Part shown: in pieces, positions 1 to 5,095 of the stretch | Layout of the letters: each line of letters starts with the position of its first letter | Numbering within the stretch: position 1 is the first letter of the stretch | Source of the DNA: Planctomycetales bacterium | Lineage (GTDB): Bacteria; Planctomycetota; Planctomycetia; Planctomycetales; Planctomycetaceae | Length of the DNA stretch: 6,273 bases | NCBI GenBank assembly: GCA_020050375.1 | Contig: JAGVKR010000639.1 | Location: 1 to 6,273 of the forward strand | Direction of reading: 5' to 3' | The notes under the pieces: generated by a model | Told to the model about the DNA's origin: nothing | Seen by the model: the letters and a program-made list of their open reading frames with translations, nothing else | Databases searched by the model: none | Program-made: the position numbers and the translations under genes

Positions 1-87
1 AATTCACCGGCGGCAGTCCTCCGCCCACTTCGCCTGCCCGACGACAATGGTGCGCAATGTGGGTTAGTCCACACGAAGTATCACGCC

Positions 88-107
88 GTGTTGGCTGACG
101 CCAACAC
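88..107 (-). terminator. Hairpin downstream of the TerC-family gene, possible terminator
   Basis: A perfect 8-bp inverted repeat (GTGTTGGC / GCCAACAC) encloses a 4-base loop. It begins 48 bases past the TGA of the minus-strand TerC-family gene. The compact stem and position fit a transcription end or an RNA-protecting 3' hairpin. There is no run of T after it on either strand, so it is not a classic intrinsic terminator. The stem is symmetric and could serve either strand. Confidence 0.45.
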
Positions 108-155
108 TCCAATTTGCGAGCGGTCCTTGGGCCATTCGAAATGACCCGCACTCCT

Positions 156-1001
156 TCACACCTGAACGTAAAACGGTTCCCCTTCGACAAGGCTCGCCTC
201 GCGTTCGCGCTCGAAGCGTCGAATCGCGCCCCACCAGCGGAGGTTGCCGAAACACAGGCTCAAGGCCATGCCGTACACGGCAAACGACCAGCTCCGCGTC
301 AGCCGGCCGGTGGCAGAATCGGCCGTCGCCGTAATCAGTTGCTGCGGCGGATTCGCGACAACTGACGAAAGATCTGCCAACTGCTCCCGCTCCGCCGAGT
401 TTGGGACCGAAGCTTCGGCTGCCTGGTCAGTGGCGCCGACCAAGAGCGGCTCGTCACAGAGCATTCCGGCTGCCGTGCAAGACAGGAGCCCCGCTCCCGC
501 CAGTGTGACCCAACGGTAGCGTTCGATCATCGCGATCATCACGGCGCTGGCGACCAGCAGCATGACGGCTGACACCCCGATTCCCAGGGCGATCAGTCCG
601 GGCACGCCGCGGCTCAGGGCCCCGACGGCGAGCACATTGTCGAGACTCATCGCCAGGTTGGCGATGAGGATCGTGAGGACGGCGCCCGTCACACTCTGGA
701 TCGATCGGGCTTCGCGAGCCTCTTCGCGGGCTTCGCCGATCAGCTTGCGCGCGATCAGAATCAGCGCAAGGGCCCCCGCCAGCCGCAGACCGGGGACTTC
801 GAGCAACCGTCCGACCAGAATGGAGAACGCCACCTGCAGGAGCACCGCCAGCGAGCTTCCCCAGAGCACGGCTTTTTTGCGCATTCCGGCCGGGAGCTGC
901 TGCGATGTCAGGGCGATGACGAGGGCATTGTCCCCCGAGAGAACCGCGTTGACGAATACAATCTGGGCGACCGTCCAAGCGCCGTCGGTGAACGTATCCA
1001 A
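156..1001 (-). CDS. TerC/YjbE family integral membrane protein (probable metal, likely Mn, transporter)
   Basis: This is a polytopic membrane protein of the TerC family, YjbE-like branch. Members act in the cytoplasmic membrane; Bacillus and Escherichia relatives are linked to Mn(II) efflux or Mn supply to exported enzymes. With TTG 1001 as codon 1 it has 281 residues. Two family motifs are visible, each with an acidic-Asn pair inside a helix: SGDNALVIAL (D24, N25) and MSLDNVLAVGAL (D121, N122). This is the pseudo-repeat expected of the family. Hydrophobic segments lie near residues 10-32, 44-69, 71-88, 103-129, 135-160, 164-187 and 237-258. The acidic/basic stretch GEAREEAREAR separates the two halves. 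A polar loop of about 48 residues before the last helix and a charged C-terminal tail make it longer than the roughly 220-residue relatives. The frame stays open upstream to an ATG at 1163, but that adds 54 polar residues unlike the family, whereas TTG 1001 has AAGGA six bases upstream. Family is sure; the metal is inferred. Confidence 0.88.
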   Translation of the reverse strand: MDTFTDGAWTVAQIVFVNAVLSGDNALVIALTSQQLPAGMRKKAVLWGSSLAVLLQVAFSILVGRLLEVPGLRLAGALALILIARKLIGEAREEAREARSIQSVTGAVLTILIANLAMSLDNVLAVGALSRGVPGLIALGIGVSAVMLLVASAVMIAMIERYRWVTLAGAGLLSCTAAGMLCDEPLLVGATDQAAEASVPNSAEREQLADLSSVVANPPQQLITATADSATGRLTRSWSFAVYGMALSLCFGNLRWWGAIRRFEREREASLVEGEPFYVQV

Positions 1002-1012
1002 GGGTGTTCCTT
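1002..1012 (-). promoter_or_regulatory. Ribosome-binding site fixing a TTG start
   Basis: On the minus strand AAGGA (1012-1008) is followed by six bases and then TTG (1001-999). Translation from this TTG puts the first hydrophobic helix about ten residues from the N-terminus, as in other TerC/YjbE proteins. The alternative ATG at 1163 gives an unlikely leader. Confidence 0.6.
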
Positions 1013-1103
1013 CGTCGCAGACCGTTCGTTCGCGCGAAGCGCCCCTGCCGAACGACGTTGTGGCCCGCCCTGTTGTTGTCCGAAATACAAATGAGATACA
1101 GAC

Positions 1104-1132
1104 AACATGGTTCAGGTTTCGGTGCCTGTCAA
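1104..1132 (-). promoter_or_regulatory. Candidate sigma70-type promoter for the TerC-family gene
   Basis: The minus strand carries a perfect -35 hexamer TTGACA (1132-1127), a 17-base spacer and CATGTT (1109-1104), which matches the -10 consensus at three of six positions. Transcription would begin near 1097 and leave a leader of about 95 bases before TTG 1001. The promoter lies inside the longer ATG-1163 frame, which favours the shorter protein. The rest of the 283-base gap (1002-1284) holds no gene that I can support. I saw no convincing yybP-ykoY Mn riboswitch, but did not fold the region. Confidence 0.35.
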
Positions 1133-1210
1133 AACAGAGCGACGTGGAATGGACGAACGGCAACAGAGAAAGGGAAAGTTCCCCCGCTCCACCGAGATAT
1201 GCTCCAAAGG

Positions 1211-1240
1211 ATCGTTCGAACGAGTTCCGCTCGTACCGAT
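1211..1240 (-). other. Interrupted hairpin 3' of the sulfite oxidase-like gene
   Basis: An outer 4-bp pair (ATCG / CGAT) and an inner 5-bp pair (ACGAG / CTCGT) surround a 5-base loop, with an asymmetric internal bulge. The left side also contains the perfect 10-bp palindrome CGTTCGAACG (1213-1222). It lies 45-74 bases past the TAA of the minus-strand oxidoreductase. No T-run follows, so it could be a weak terminator, a processing hairpin or chance. Confidence 0.25.
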
Positions 1241-1284
1241 TGGCGCGGCGCGTCCGCAGAATCCCGGCTGGCGGATCGAAGGGA

Positions 1285-2541
1285 TTATCCCTCTTCGACC
1301 GTCAGCGGCATCTGTTCGATCGAGTTGCGCCCCGATTTCGGGAACGGGCGCGGCAGCGGCTGTGCGATCCCGTTGGCGTCGATCGTCCGGCATCGCAGGT
1401 CATATTTGCCGGCAGCCACACCCGAAATCAGCACGGCCCAATGCGCCAGTGTGTTCCGCATCGGCCATGTCAGCGGCCTTCCGGTCGCGGCGTCAAACCC
1501 GAGCGTTCCGGCCGGCAGTTTTCCCTCAGTCAGTCCCCCGCCCCAGCTCTCGGGCGCCGCGAGCAATTCGGCGTCCTTCCAGTCGGCCTTCGTGAAGTAG
1601 GGATCGTCGGCCGGCCATTCGACCTCCTGCGGGGAGAGCCAATACTGGACCCGGGTGAGTCCCGAGATTCCCACCTGCGCGACTCCCGTCACAGGCACCG
1701 CTTCTCCCACCTTGACCTTCGCCGGTCGCGACACGAAGCGCGCGAAAGTTTTCATCTGGCTGTCGATGTCGTTGTTTCCCGAGGCATACGTGTCGTTCGC
1801 GGCGGGAGCATTCGTCAAAACGACGCGCGTCAGCCACTTGACCGATTTGAAGCCATACGCGTCGGGAACAATCATCCGCACCGGGCCTCCCCGCTTCCCC
1901 GACAGGTATTCGCCGTTCAGCTTGTAACACAGAATGACGGGATCCCCCCCCGGCGGATCTTCGAGTACGCGCCCGATCGGCAGCGAGCTTTGAAAAAGCT
2001 GCTTGGGATCGTCGTTGTGATAGCCGTAGTAGAAGACGCGGCGAATGTCGGCCTGCGGTTTGGTCAGCCAGATCACCGTTCGTAGTGGAACCCCTTCCCA
2101 GAGTCCCATTCCCAGCGGCGATCCGCCGTTGTTGCAGGTCATGATCTTGAGAAAACGCACGGCGTGCTTTTCCGCCAACGTCATCAGGCCGCCCCAGTCG
2201 AGCGCCGTGCCCAGTTCGCGTGAGAGGGACGCCTCGAACTTCGGCGGAGCCGCCGGATCGCCGACCACTTCGAGCTTCCACGTTTCGCGCACCAACCCGA
2301 TCTCGCGGAGTTTTTCCGGGGGATGCGTGTACGGCAACGGATCGCCGCGCTCGACCGTGCCGAAGGAATCCTGTGTCGTGAGGTATTCCAGCTTCGCGAT
2401 CGCGGCAGCGAGGGCTTCTTTGGCAATGGCGTTGTCGTACGCGAGGAGTGGCAAGCTCGGCAGGGCGCAGGCGCTTGCAGCGCCGAGCTTGAGAAAGTAT
2501 CGTCGCGTCAGTTCGAGATGCTCGCGGGCGATCGGCGTCAT
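1285..2541 (-). CDS. Tat-exported molybdopterin-dependent oxidoreductase, sulfite oxidase family
   Basis: This 418-residue protein fits a periplasmic Mo-cofactor enzyme of the sulfite oxidase/SoxC family, which oxidises substrates such as sulfite and passes electrons to a cytochrome. The N-terminus has a Tat motif, LTRRYFLKLGAAS (R13, R14), ahead of a short Ala/Leu-rich segment. The Mo-pterin domain spans about residues 80-245: the probable Mo-ligating cysteine is C136 in IMTCNNGG, followed by LWEGVPLRTVI. The family block NGEYLSGKRGGPVRMIVPDA (209-228), continuing into YGFKSVKWL, is clear. Residues about 265-415 match the Mo-co dimerisation domain, ending in the typical GKYDLRCRTIDANGIAQP. 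The segment after the cysteine lacks the GNRR of animal sulfite oxidases, so sulfite as substrate is unproven. An in-frame TGA two codons upstream makes ATG 2541 the most upstream possible start; no clear Shine-Dalgarno is seen. It lies 78 bases after the minus-strand unknown gene and may share its transcript. No cytochrome partner is present. Confidence 0.88.
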   Translation of the reverse strand: MTPIAREHLELTRRYFLKLGAASACALPSLPLLAYDNAIAKEALAAAIAKLEYLTTQDSFGTVERGDPLPYTHPPEKLREIGLVRETWKLEVVGDPAAPPKFEASLSRELGTALDWGGLMTLAEKHAVRFLKIMTCNNGGSPLGMGLWEGVPLRTVIWLTKPQADIRRVFYYGYHNDDPKQLFQSSLPIGRVLEDPPGGDPVILCYKLNGEYLSGKRGGPVRMIVPDAYGFKSVKWLTRVVLTNAPAANDTYASGNNDIDSQMKTFARFVSRPAKVKVGEAVPVTGVAQVGISGLTRVQYWLSPQEVEWPADDPYFTKADWKDAELLAAPESWGGGLTEGKLPAGTLGFDAATGRPLTWPMRNTLAHWAVLISGVAAGKYDLRCRTIDANGIAQPLPRPFPKSGRNSIEQMPLTVEEG

Positions 2542-2576
2542 AGTGGTTCAGCATACCGCCCCGCGCGTGTCCGATC

Positions 2577-2594
2577 CACCGTCCAATAACGGTG
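2577..2594 (-). other. Small hairpin between two minus-strand genes
   Basis: CACCGT and ACGGTG form a 6-bp stem with a 6-base loop in the 78-base gap between the unknown gene and the sulfite oxidase-like gene. It overlaps the first unit of a 15-bp tandem repeat. With no T-run it may be an inter-cistron RNA structure or a by-product of the repeat. Confidence 0.25.
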
Positions 2595-2610
2595 TGTCCA
2601 ACAACGGTGT
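2581..2610. repeat. Two-copy 15-bp tandem repeat
   Basis: GTCCAATAACGGTGT (2581-2595) is followed directly by GTCCAACAACGGTGT (2596-2610), with one mismatch. It lies in the gap between the stop of the unknown gene and the start of the sulfite oxidase-like gene and is followed by a run of seven C. It could be a local slippage duplication or a two-site binding element; nothing favours a specific regulator. Confidence 0.85.
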
Positions 2611-2619
2611 GCCCCCCCG

Positions 2620-3549
2620 CTAGCGACAGAGCCACCGCAGCTCATGACGTCCGAATGCCCGTCGCGGCGTCAACGTGTACGGATCATAGATCATCGAGGC
2701 GACCTGCCCGTCCGTACGGAGGAGGAGCCAGGTGTAATCCCAGCCCCGAGGGCCATAGCGAAGCGGAACCGCCGGGCGGACGCGGGGGACCGGATGGGCG
2801 CCGGCGATGAACAGCTTTTGCCGCGTGTAGTAGTAGCACGACCCGAGCTGGATGAAGACTTCGTGCGGCAGCGCCGGCCCGTCCTCCGCAGCCAGGTCGG
2901 CGCACAGGTTGCGAACGCCCACCTTGAATTCGGCCCCTGAGCGAAAGGCTTCGGCCAAGTCATCAATCGAGCCGGAGACGACCTCACCATCACTGCGGTG
3001 GTGCAGAACTTCGCGCCAATCCTCGCGGACGAAATACCGGAGCCTCTCGAACGCGTAGATGAAATTGCTGGAAGGGGCGTTGGTCGAATCGTCCCAGCGG
3101 TCGAGCTCGTGGTATTTGGGCATCCGGCTGTGGTTGGCCGGGGGCGAGGCCCCACCCGGACCGACAATTGGCGGCCCGTCGAGCATGGGGCGCGCGATCG
3201 CCTGCTGGCCGTCTTCGTTGTAGAGGAACAGCGACAGCGACGGCCGCGGCCCGAAGCGGTCGGGCAACTCGACTGGTTGGCGGAGCGTCAAAACACCAGC
3301 GGCCCAGCGGTCGTCGATGAGGTATGTCCCCCGCATGTCCATCGATTCCTGGACCAGCTCGTGATTAGCCGAATCCGTGTCGATATGCTCGTCGTGGTAG
3401 AACTCGGAATAGATTCGCAGGTCGGCCCCCCGGGCGATCGCCCGACGAAGCTCTTCGGGTGTGCCGCCAATCACGTGCCGCTCGGAGTCGAGCGACAACA
3501 CGTTTCGCCAGATGAGTGCTCCAGAGGACTGAGCGGAATTCGGCGGCAT
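2620..3549 (-). CDS. Protein of unknown function with an internally duplicated domain
   Basis: I do not recognise this 309-residue protein. It has no signal peptide or membrane segment, so it is probably cytoplasmic. It consists of two copies of one domain. Copy 1 begins WRNVL (14-18) and copy 2 WREVL (178-182). Across residues 14-46 and 178-210 they align without gaps, with 11 of 33 identical: W, R, V, L, S, V, G, L, A, G and A, giving the pattern G-[ST]-x2-[DE]-L-x2-A-[IF]-x2-G-A-[DE]-[LF]-[RK]-[IV]. Towards the domain ends, RFGPR (98-102) pairs with RYGPR (264-268) and EDGQ (112-115) with TDGQ (279-282). The linker at about 122-160 is rich in Gly, Pro and Ser. No catalytic motif is evident; the residues kept in both copies suggest a ligand-binding or structural fold. 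ATG 3549 has GGAG eight bases upstream. It is the first of three minus-strand genes and diverges from the lactonase-like gene. Confidence 0.85.
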   Translation of the reverse strand: MPPNSAQSSGALIWRNVLSLDSERHVIGGTPEELRRAIARGADLRIYSEFYHDEHIDTDSANHELVQESMDMRGTYLIDDRWAAGVLTLRQPVELPDRFGPRPSLSLFLYNEDGQQAIARPMLDGPPIVGPGGASPPANHSRMPKYHELDRWDDSTNAPSSNFIYAFERLRYFVREDWREVLHHRSDGEVVSGSIDDLAEAFRSGAEFKVGVRNLCADLAAEDGPALPHEVFIQLGSCYYYTRQKLFIAGAHPVPRVRPAVPLRYGPRGWDYTWLLLRTDGQVASMIYDPYTLTPRRAFGRHELRWLCR

Positions 3550-3650
3550 GGGGGCGTCTCCGGAATGTTCGGCGATGGTAGTGGGCGGCGAAAAGGCACG
3601 CTCGATGCGAGTCAGAGGTACTCGGGCTCGACGAACACCCTGTGCGAGCG

Positions 3651-3679
3651 TTGAGCGGTCGTGGCAGGAGGTGTATTGT
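3651..3679 (+). promoter_or_regulatory. Candidate promoter for the SMP-30/gluconolactonase-like gene
   Basis: TTGAGC (3651-3656), a 17-base spacer and TATTGT (3674-3679) each match four of six sigma70 consensus bases at ideal spacing. Transcription would begin near 3686, leaving a leader of about 115 bases before ATG 3802. It would lie upstream of the in-frame TTG at 3697 but does not require that start. It sits in an unusually AT-rich spot of the divergent region. Planctomycete promoters are poorly characterised, so confidence is limited. Confidence 0.35.
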
Positions 3680-3680
3680 A
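3675..3680 (-). promoter_or_regulatory. Candidate -10 element for the divergent minus-strand gene
   Basis: Read on the minus strand, the same AT-rich spot gives TACAAT, five of six matches to TATAAT. Bases 17 upstream (GTACCA) match the -35 consensus only weakly. If used, transcription of the unknown gene would start near 3668 with a leader of roughly 120 bases, and the two divergent promoters would share their -10 bases. Confidence 0.25.
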
Positions 3681-3733
3681 GGTCTTCCTGACGGGATTGG
3701 TACGGAGCGGAGAGGAGGAGTCGTTCGTCTTAC

Positions 3734-3805
3734 GTGCCTCGCGCCATCCCCGTCGTCGACGACTCGCCCGGATCACCATCAGCCCAACAGGACCATCCGC
3801 CATGA
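3734..3805 (+). CDS. Possible small upstream frame overlapping the lactonase start
   Basis: A 23-codon frame from GTG 3734 (VPRAIPVVDDSP...) ends in TGA at 3803-3805, overlapping ATG 3802 as ATGA, the arrangement typical of translational coupling. The purine-rich AGGAGGAG at 3713-3720 resembles a strong Shine-Dalgarno site but lies 13 bases from the GTG, longer than usual. The frame could be a leader peptide regulating the lactonase gene, or chance in a GC-rich leader. The peptide matches nothing I know. Confidence 0.15.
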   Translation: MPRAIPVVDDSPGSPSAQQDHPP

Positions 3806-4908
3806 GCAACAGCTTGCCGACCGAATCTCCTATTCCTGCCGCTGCTGAATCGACGACCCGCATAGCGCGTCGGTCGTTTCTCGCCGCCGCGGCCGCCGCA
3901 TTCGGGAGCACGGCCCTCGCCCAGGACACGTCGCGCCGCCAGTATGGTCCGCACGCCGCGCCGACACGCTACCCCGATCCGGATATCGTCGTCCTCGACA
4001 AGCGGTTTGCGAAGTACAAGATCGGCAATACGCCGATCCAACGGCTGCATACGGGGATGCTGTGGGCCGAAGGGCCGGCCTGGAACGGCGTCGGCAAGTA
4101 TCTGCTATGGAGCGACATTCCCAACAACGTCCAGCTCCGCTGGCTCAATGACGACGGGCACGTCAGTGTGTTTCGCAACCCGGCCGGCAACAGCAACGGC
4201 AACACGTTCGACTGGGAAGGCCGACAGCTCTCGTGCGAGCACGACAATCGTCGCGTTGTCCGGTACGAGCATTCGGGCAAAGTCACCGTTCTGGCAGACC
4301 AGTGGCAGGGAAAACCGCTCAACGCCCCCAACGACGCGGTCGTTCATCCCGACGGCGGGATCTGGTTCACCGACCCCGGCTACGGAATCCTCCTCGATTA
4401 TGAAGGGCACAAGGCGGACCTGGAGATCAAGGAAGCGATCTACCGGATCGACCCCAAAACCGGCAAGCTCGACAAGGTTGCCGACGACATCTTCAAGCCG
4501 AACGGACTCTGTTTCTCGCCTGACTACAAAAAGCTGTACGTCGCCGACACCGGCGCATCGCACTACGAAAACGCGCCGCGGAACATCAAAGTGTGGGACG
4601 TCGACGGCGTCAAGCTGACCAAAGGACGTGAGTTCGTCTCGATGGAGCTGAACGGCAAGGCGGGCTTCGCCGACGGGATTCGGGCCGACGTCGACGGCAA
4701 CGTCTGGGCCAGCGCCGGCTGGGTTGGTCACGGCTACGACGGCGTCCATGTCTTCGCCCCCAATGGCGACCGCATCGGGCAGATCCTGCTGCCCGAGATT
4801 TGCAGCAATGTCTGCTTCGGCGGCCCGAAGCGCAATCGCCTGTTCATGACCGGCAGCCAGTCGTTGTACGCCGTCTACGTCGAGGCGCGCGGGGCGCACA
4901 TCACGTGA
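3802..4908 (+). CDS. Tat-exported SMP-30/gluconolactonase/LRE family protein
   Basis: This 368-residue protein is a six-bladed beta-propeller of the SMP-30/gluconolactonase family, which hydrolyses sugar lactones or similar esters using one divalent metal. A Tat signal is clear: IARRSFLAAAAAAFGSTALA (R23, R24), with probable cleavage after ALA near residue 40, so it should act in the periplasm. Expected metal and substrate residues are present: E90 in AEGPAW, N177 in NAPNDAVVHPDG, N234 in KPNGLCFSPD and D291 in FADGIRAD, matching the E18/N103/N154/D204 set of human SMP-30. The WFTDPGYG block after N177 is also typical. The frame is open from TTG 3697, but ATG 3802 is chosen because it has AGGA nine bases upstream, gives a normal Tat leader and removes 35 charged residues. 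A short GTG frame ends across this ATG. A hairpin follows the stop. Its lactone substrate cannot be told from the sequence. Confidence 0.9.
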   Translation: MSNSLPTESPIPAAAESTTRIARRSFLAAAAAAFGSTALAQDTSRRQYGPHAAPTRYPDPDIVVLDKRFAKYKIGNTPIQRLHTGMLWAEGPAWNGVGKYLLWSDIPNNVQLRWLNDDGHVSVFRNPAGNSNGNTFDWEGRQLSCEHDNRRVVRYEHSGKVTVLADQWQGKPLNAPNDAVVHPDGGIWFTDPGYGILLDYEGHKADLEIKEAIYRIDPKTGKLDKVADDIFKPNGLCFSPDYKKLYVADTGASHYENAPRNIKVWDVDGVKLTKGREFVSMELNGKAGFADGIRADVDGNVWASAGWVGHGYDGVHVFAPNGDRIGQILLPEICSNVCFGGPKRNRLFMTGSQSLYAVYVEARGAHIT

Positions 4909-4917
4909 GCACGCGTT

Positions 4918-4929
4918 GCGAAGCTTCGC
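4918..4929. repeat. 12-bp perfect palindrome
   Basis: GCGAAGCTTCGC reads the same on both strands and directly abuts the terminator-like hairpin that starts at 4930. It lies 10 bases past the lactonase stop. It may be an extra 3' RNA structure or a dyad binding site; with no loop it would form only a short imperfect hairpin as RNA. Confidence 0.5.
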
Positions 4930-4966
4930 CGGCGTTGCCCGCCCGCAGATCGGCCGGGCAACGCCG
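4930..4966 (+). terminator. Strong hairpin, probable terminator of the lactonase gene
   Basis: A perfect 12-bp inverted repeat (CGGCGTTGCCCG / CGGGCAACGCCG) encloses a 13-base loop and begins 22 bases past the lactonase TGA. The downstream sequence CTTGTCTTG is only moderately T-rich, so termination may be incomplete. Another small stem (ACCGG / CCGGT, 4997-5011) followed by TTT lies further on. The rest of the 187-base gap to the next gene shows no clear promoter beyond a weak TTGCGT at 5027. Confidence 0.65.
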
Positions 4967-5095
4967 CTTGTCTTGCATCGGCATGAAGCGGTCTTCACCG
5001 GCTTGCCCGGTTTCGACAGAGTCGTTTTGCGTCGCGACTTCGACTAGACTGGATACAGCACACCAGAAGAGTCAGCATCCCTCGGAGCCAGTTTC

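Noticed and set aside
1..67. A plus-strand frame open at the left edge and ending in TAG at 65-67
   Set aside because: Only about 21 codons are visible (ending MVRNVG) and nothing identifies them as the end of a real gene. The stretch 1-87 otherwise shows no supported feature.
1168..1190. GGGA/TCCC hairpin with following T-rich bases on the minus strand, considered as a terminator for the Mo oxidoreductase
   Set aside because: The stem is only four or five base pairs with a tiny loop, too weak to call.
1002..1284. Possible manganese (yybP-ykoY) riboswitch upstream of the TerC-family gene
   Set aside because: The characteristic conserved loops were not recognised by eye. A covariance-model search would settle it.
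562..2085. A 507-codon open frame on the plus strand
   Set aside because: It runs antisense across both the TerC-family and Mo oxidoreductase genes, which have clear family motifs. Its Arg/Pro/Ser-rich translation is typical of GC-driven shadow frames.
1526..2635. A 369-codon minus-strand frame overlapping the Mo oxidoreductase
   Set aside because: It is the same strand in another frame of a well-supported gene, and its translation is Arg/Gly-rich with no recognisable motif.
3697..3801. N-terminal extension of the lactonase from TTG 3697
   Set aside because: It would add 35 charged residues ahead of a normal Tat leader, and it begins only about ten bases after the predicted transcription start. 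ATG 3802 has its own AGGA.
4105..4998. A 297-codon minus-strand frame antisense to the lactonase gene
   Set aside because: It mirrors the codons of a gene with all family metal-binding residues and also covers the terminator hairpin; no protein family is visible.
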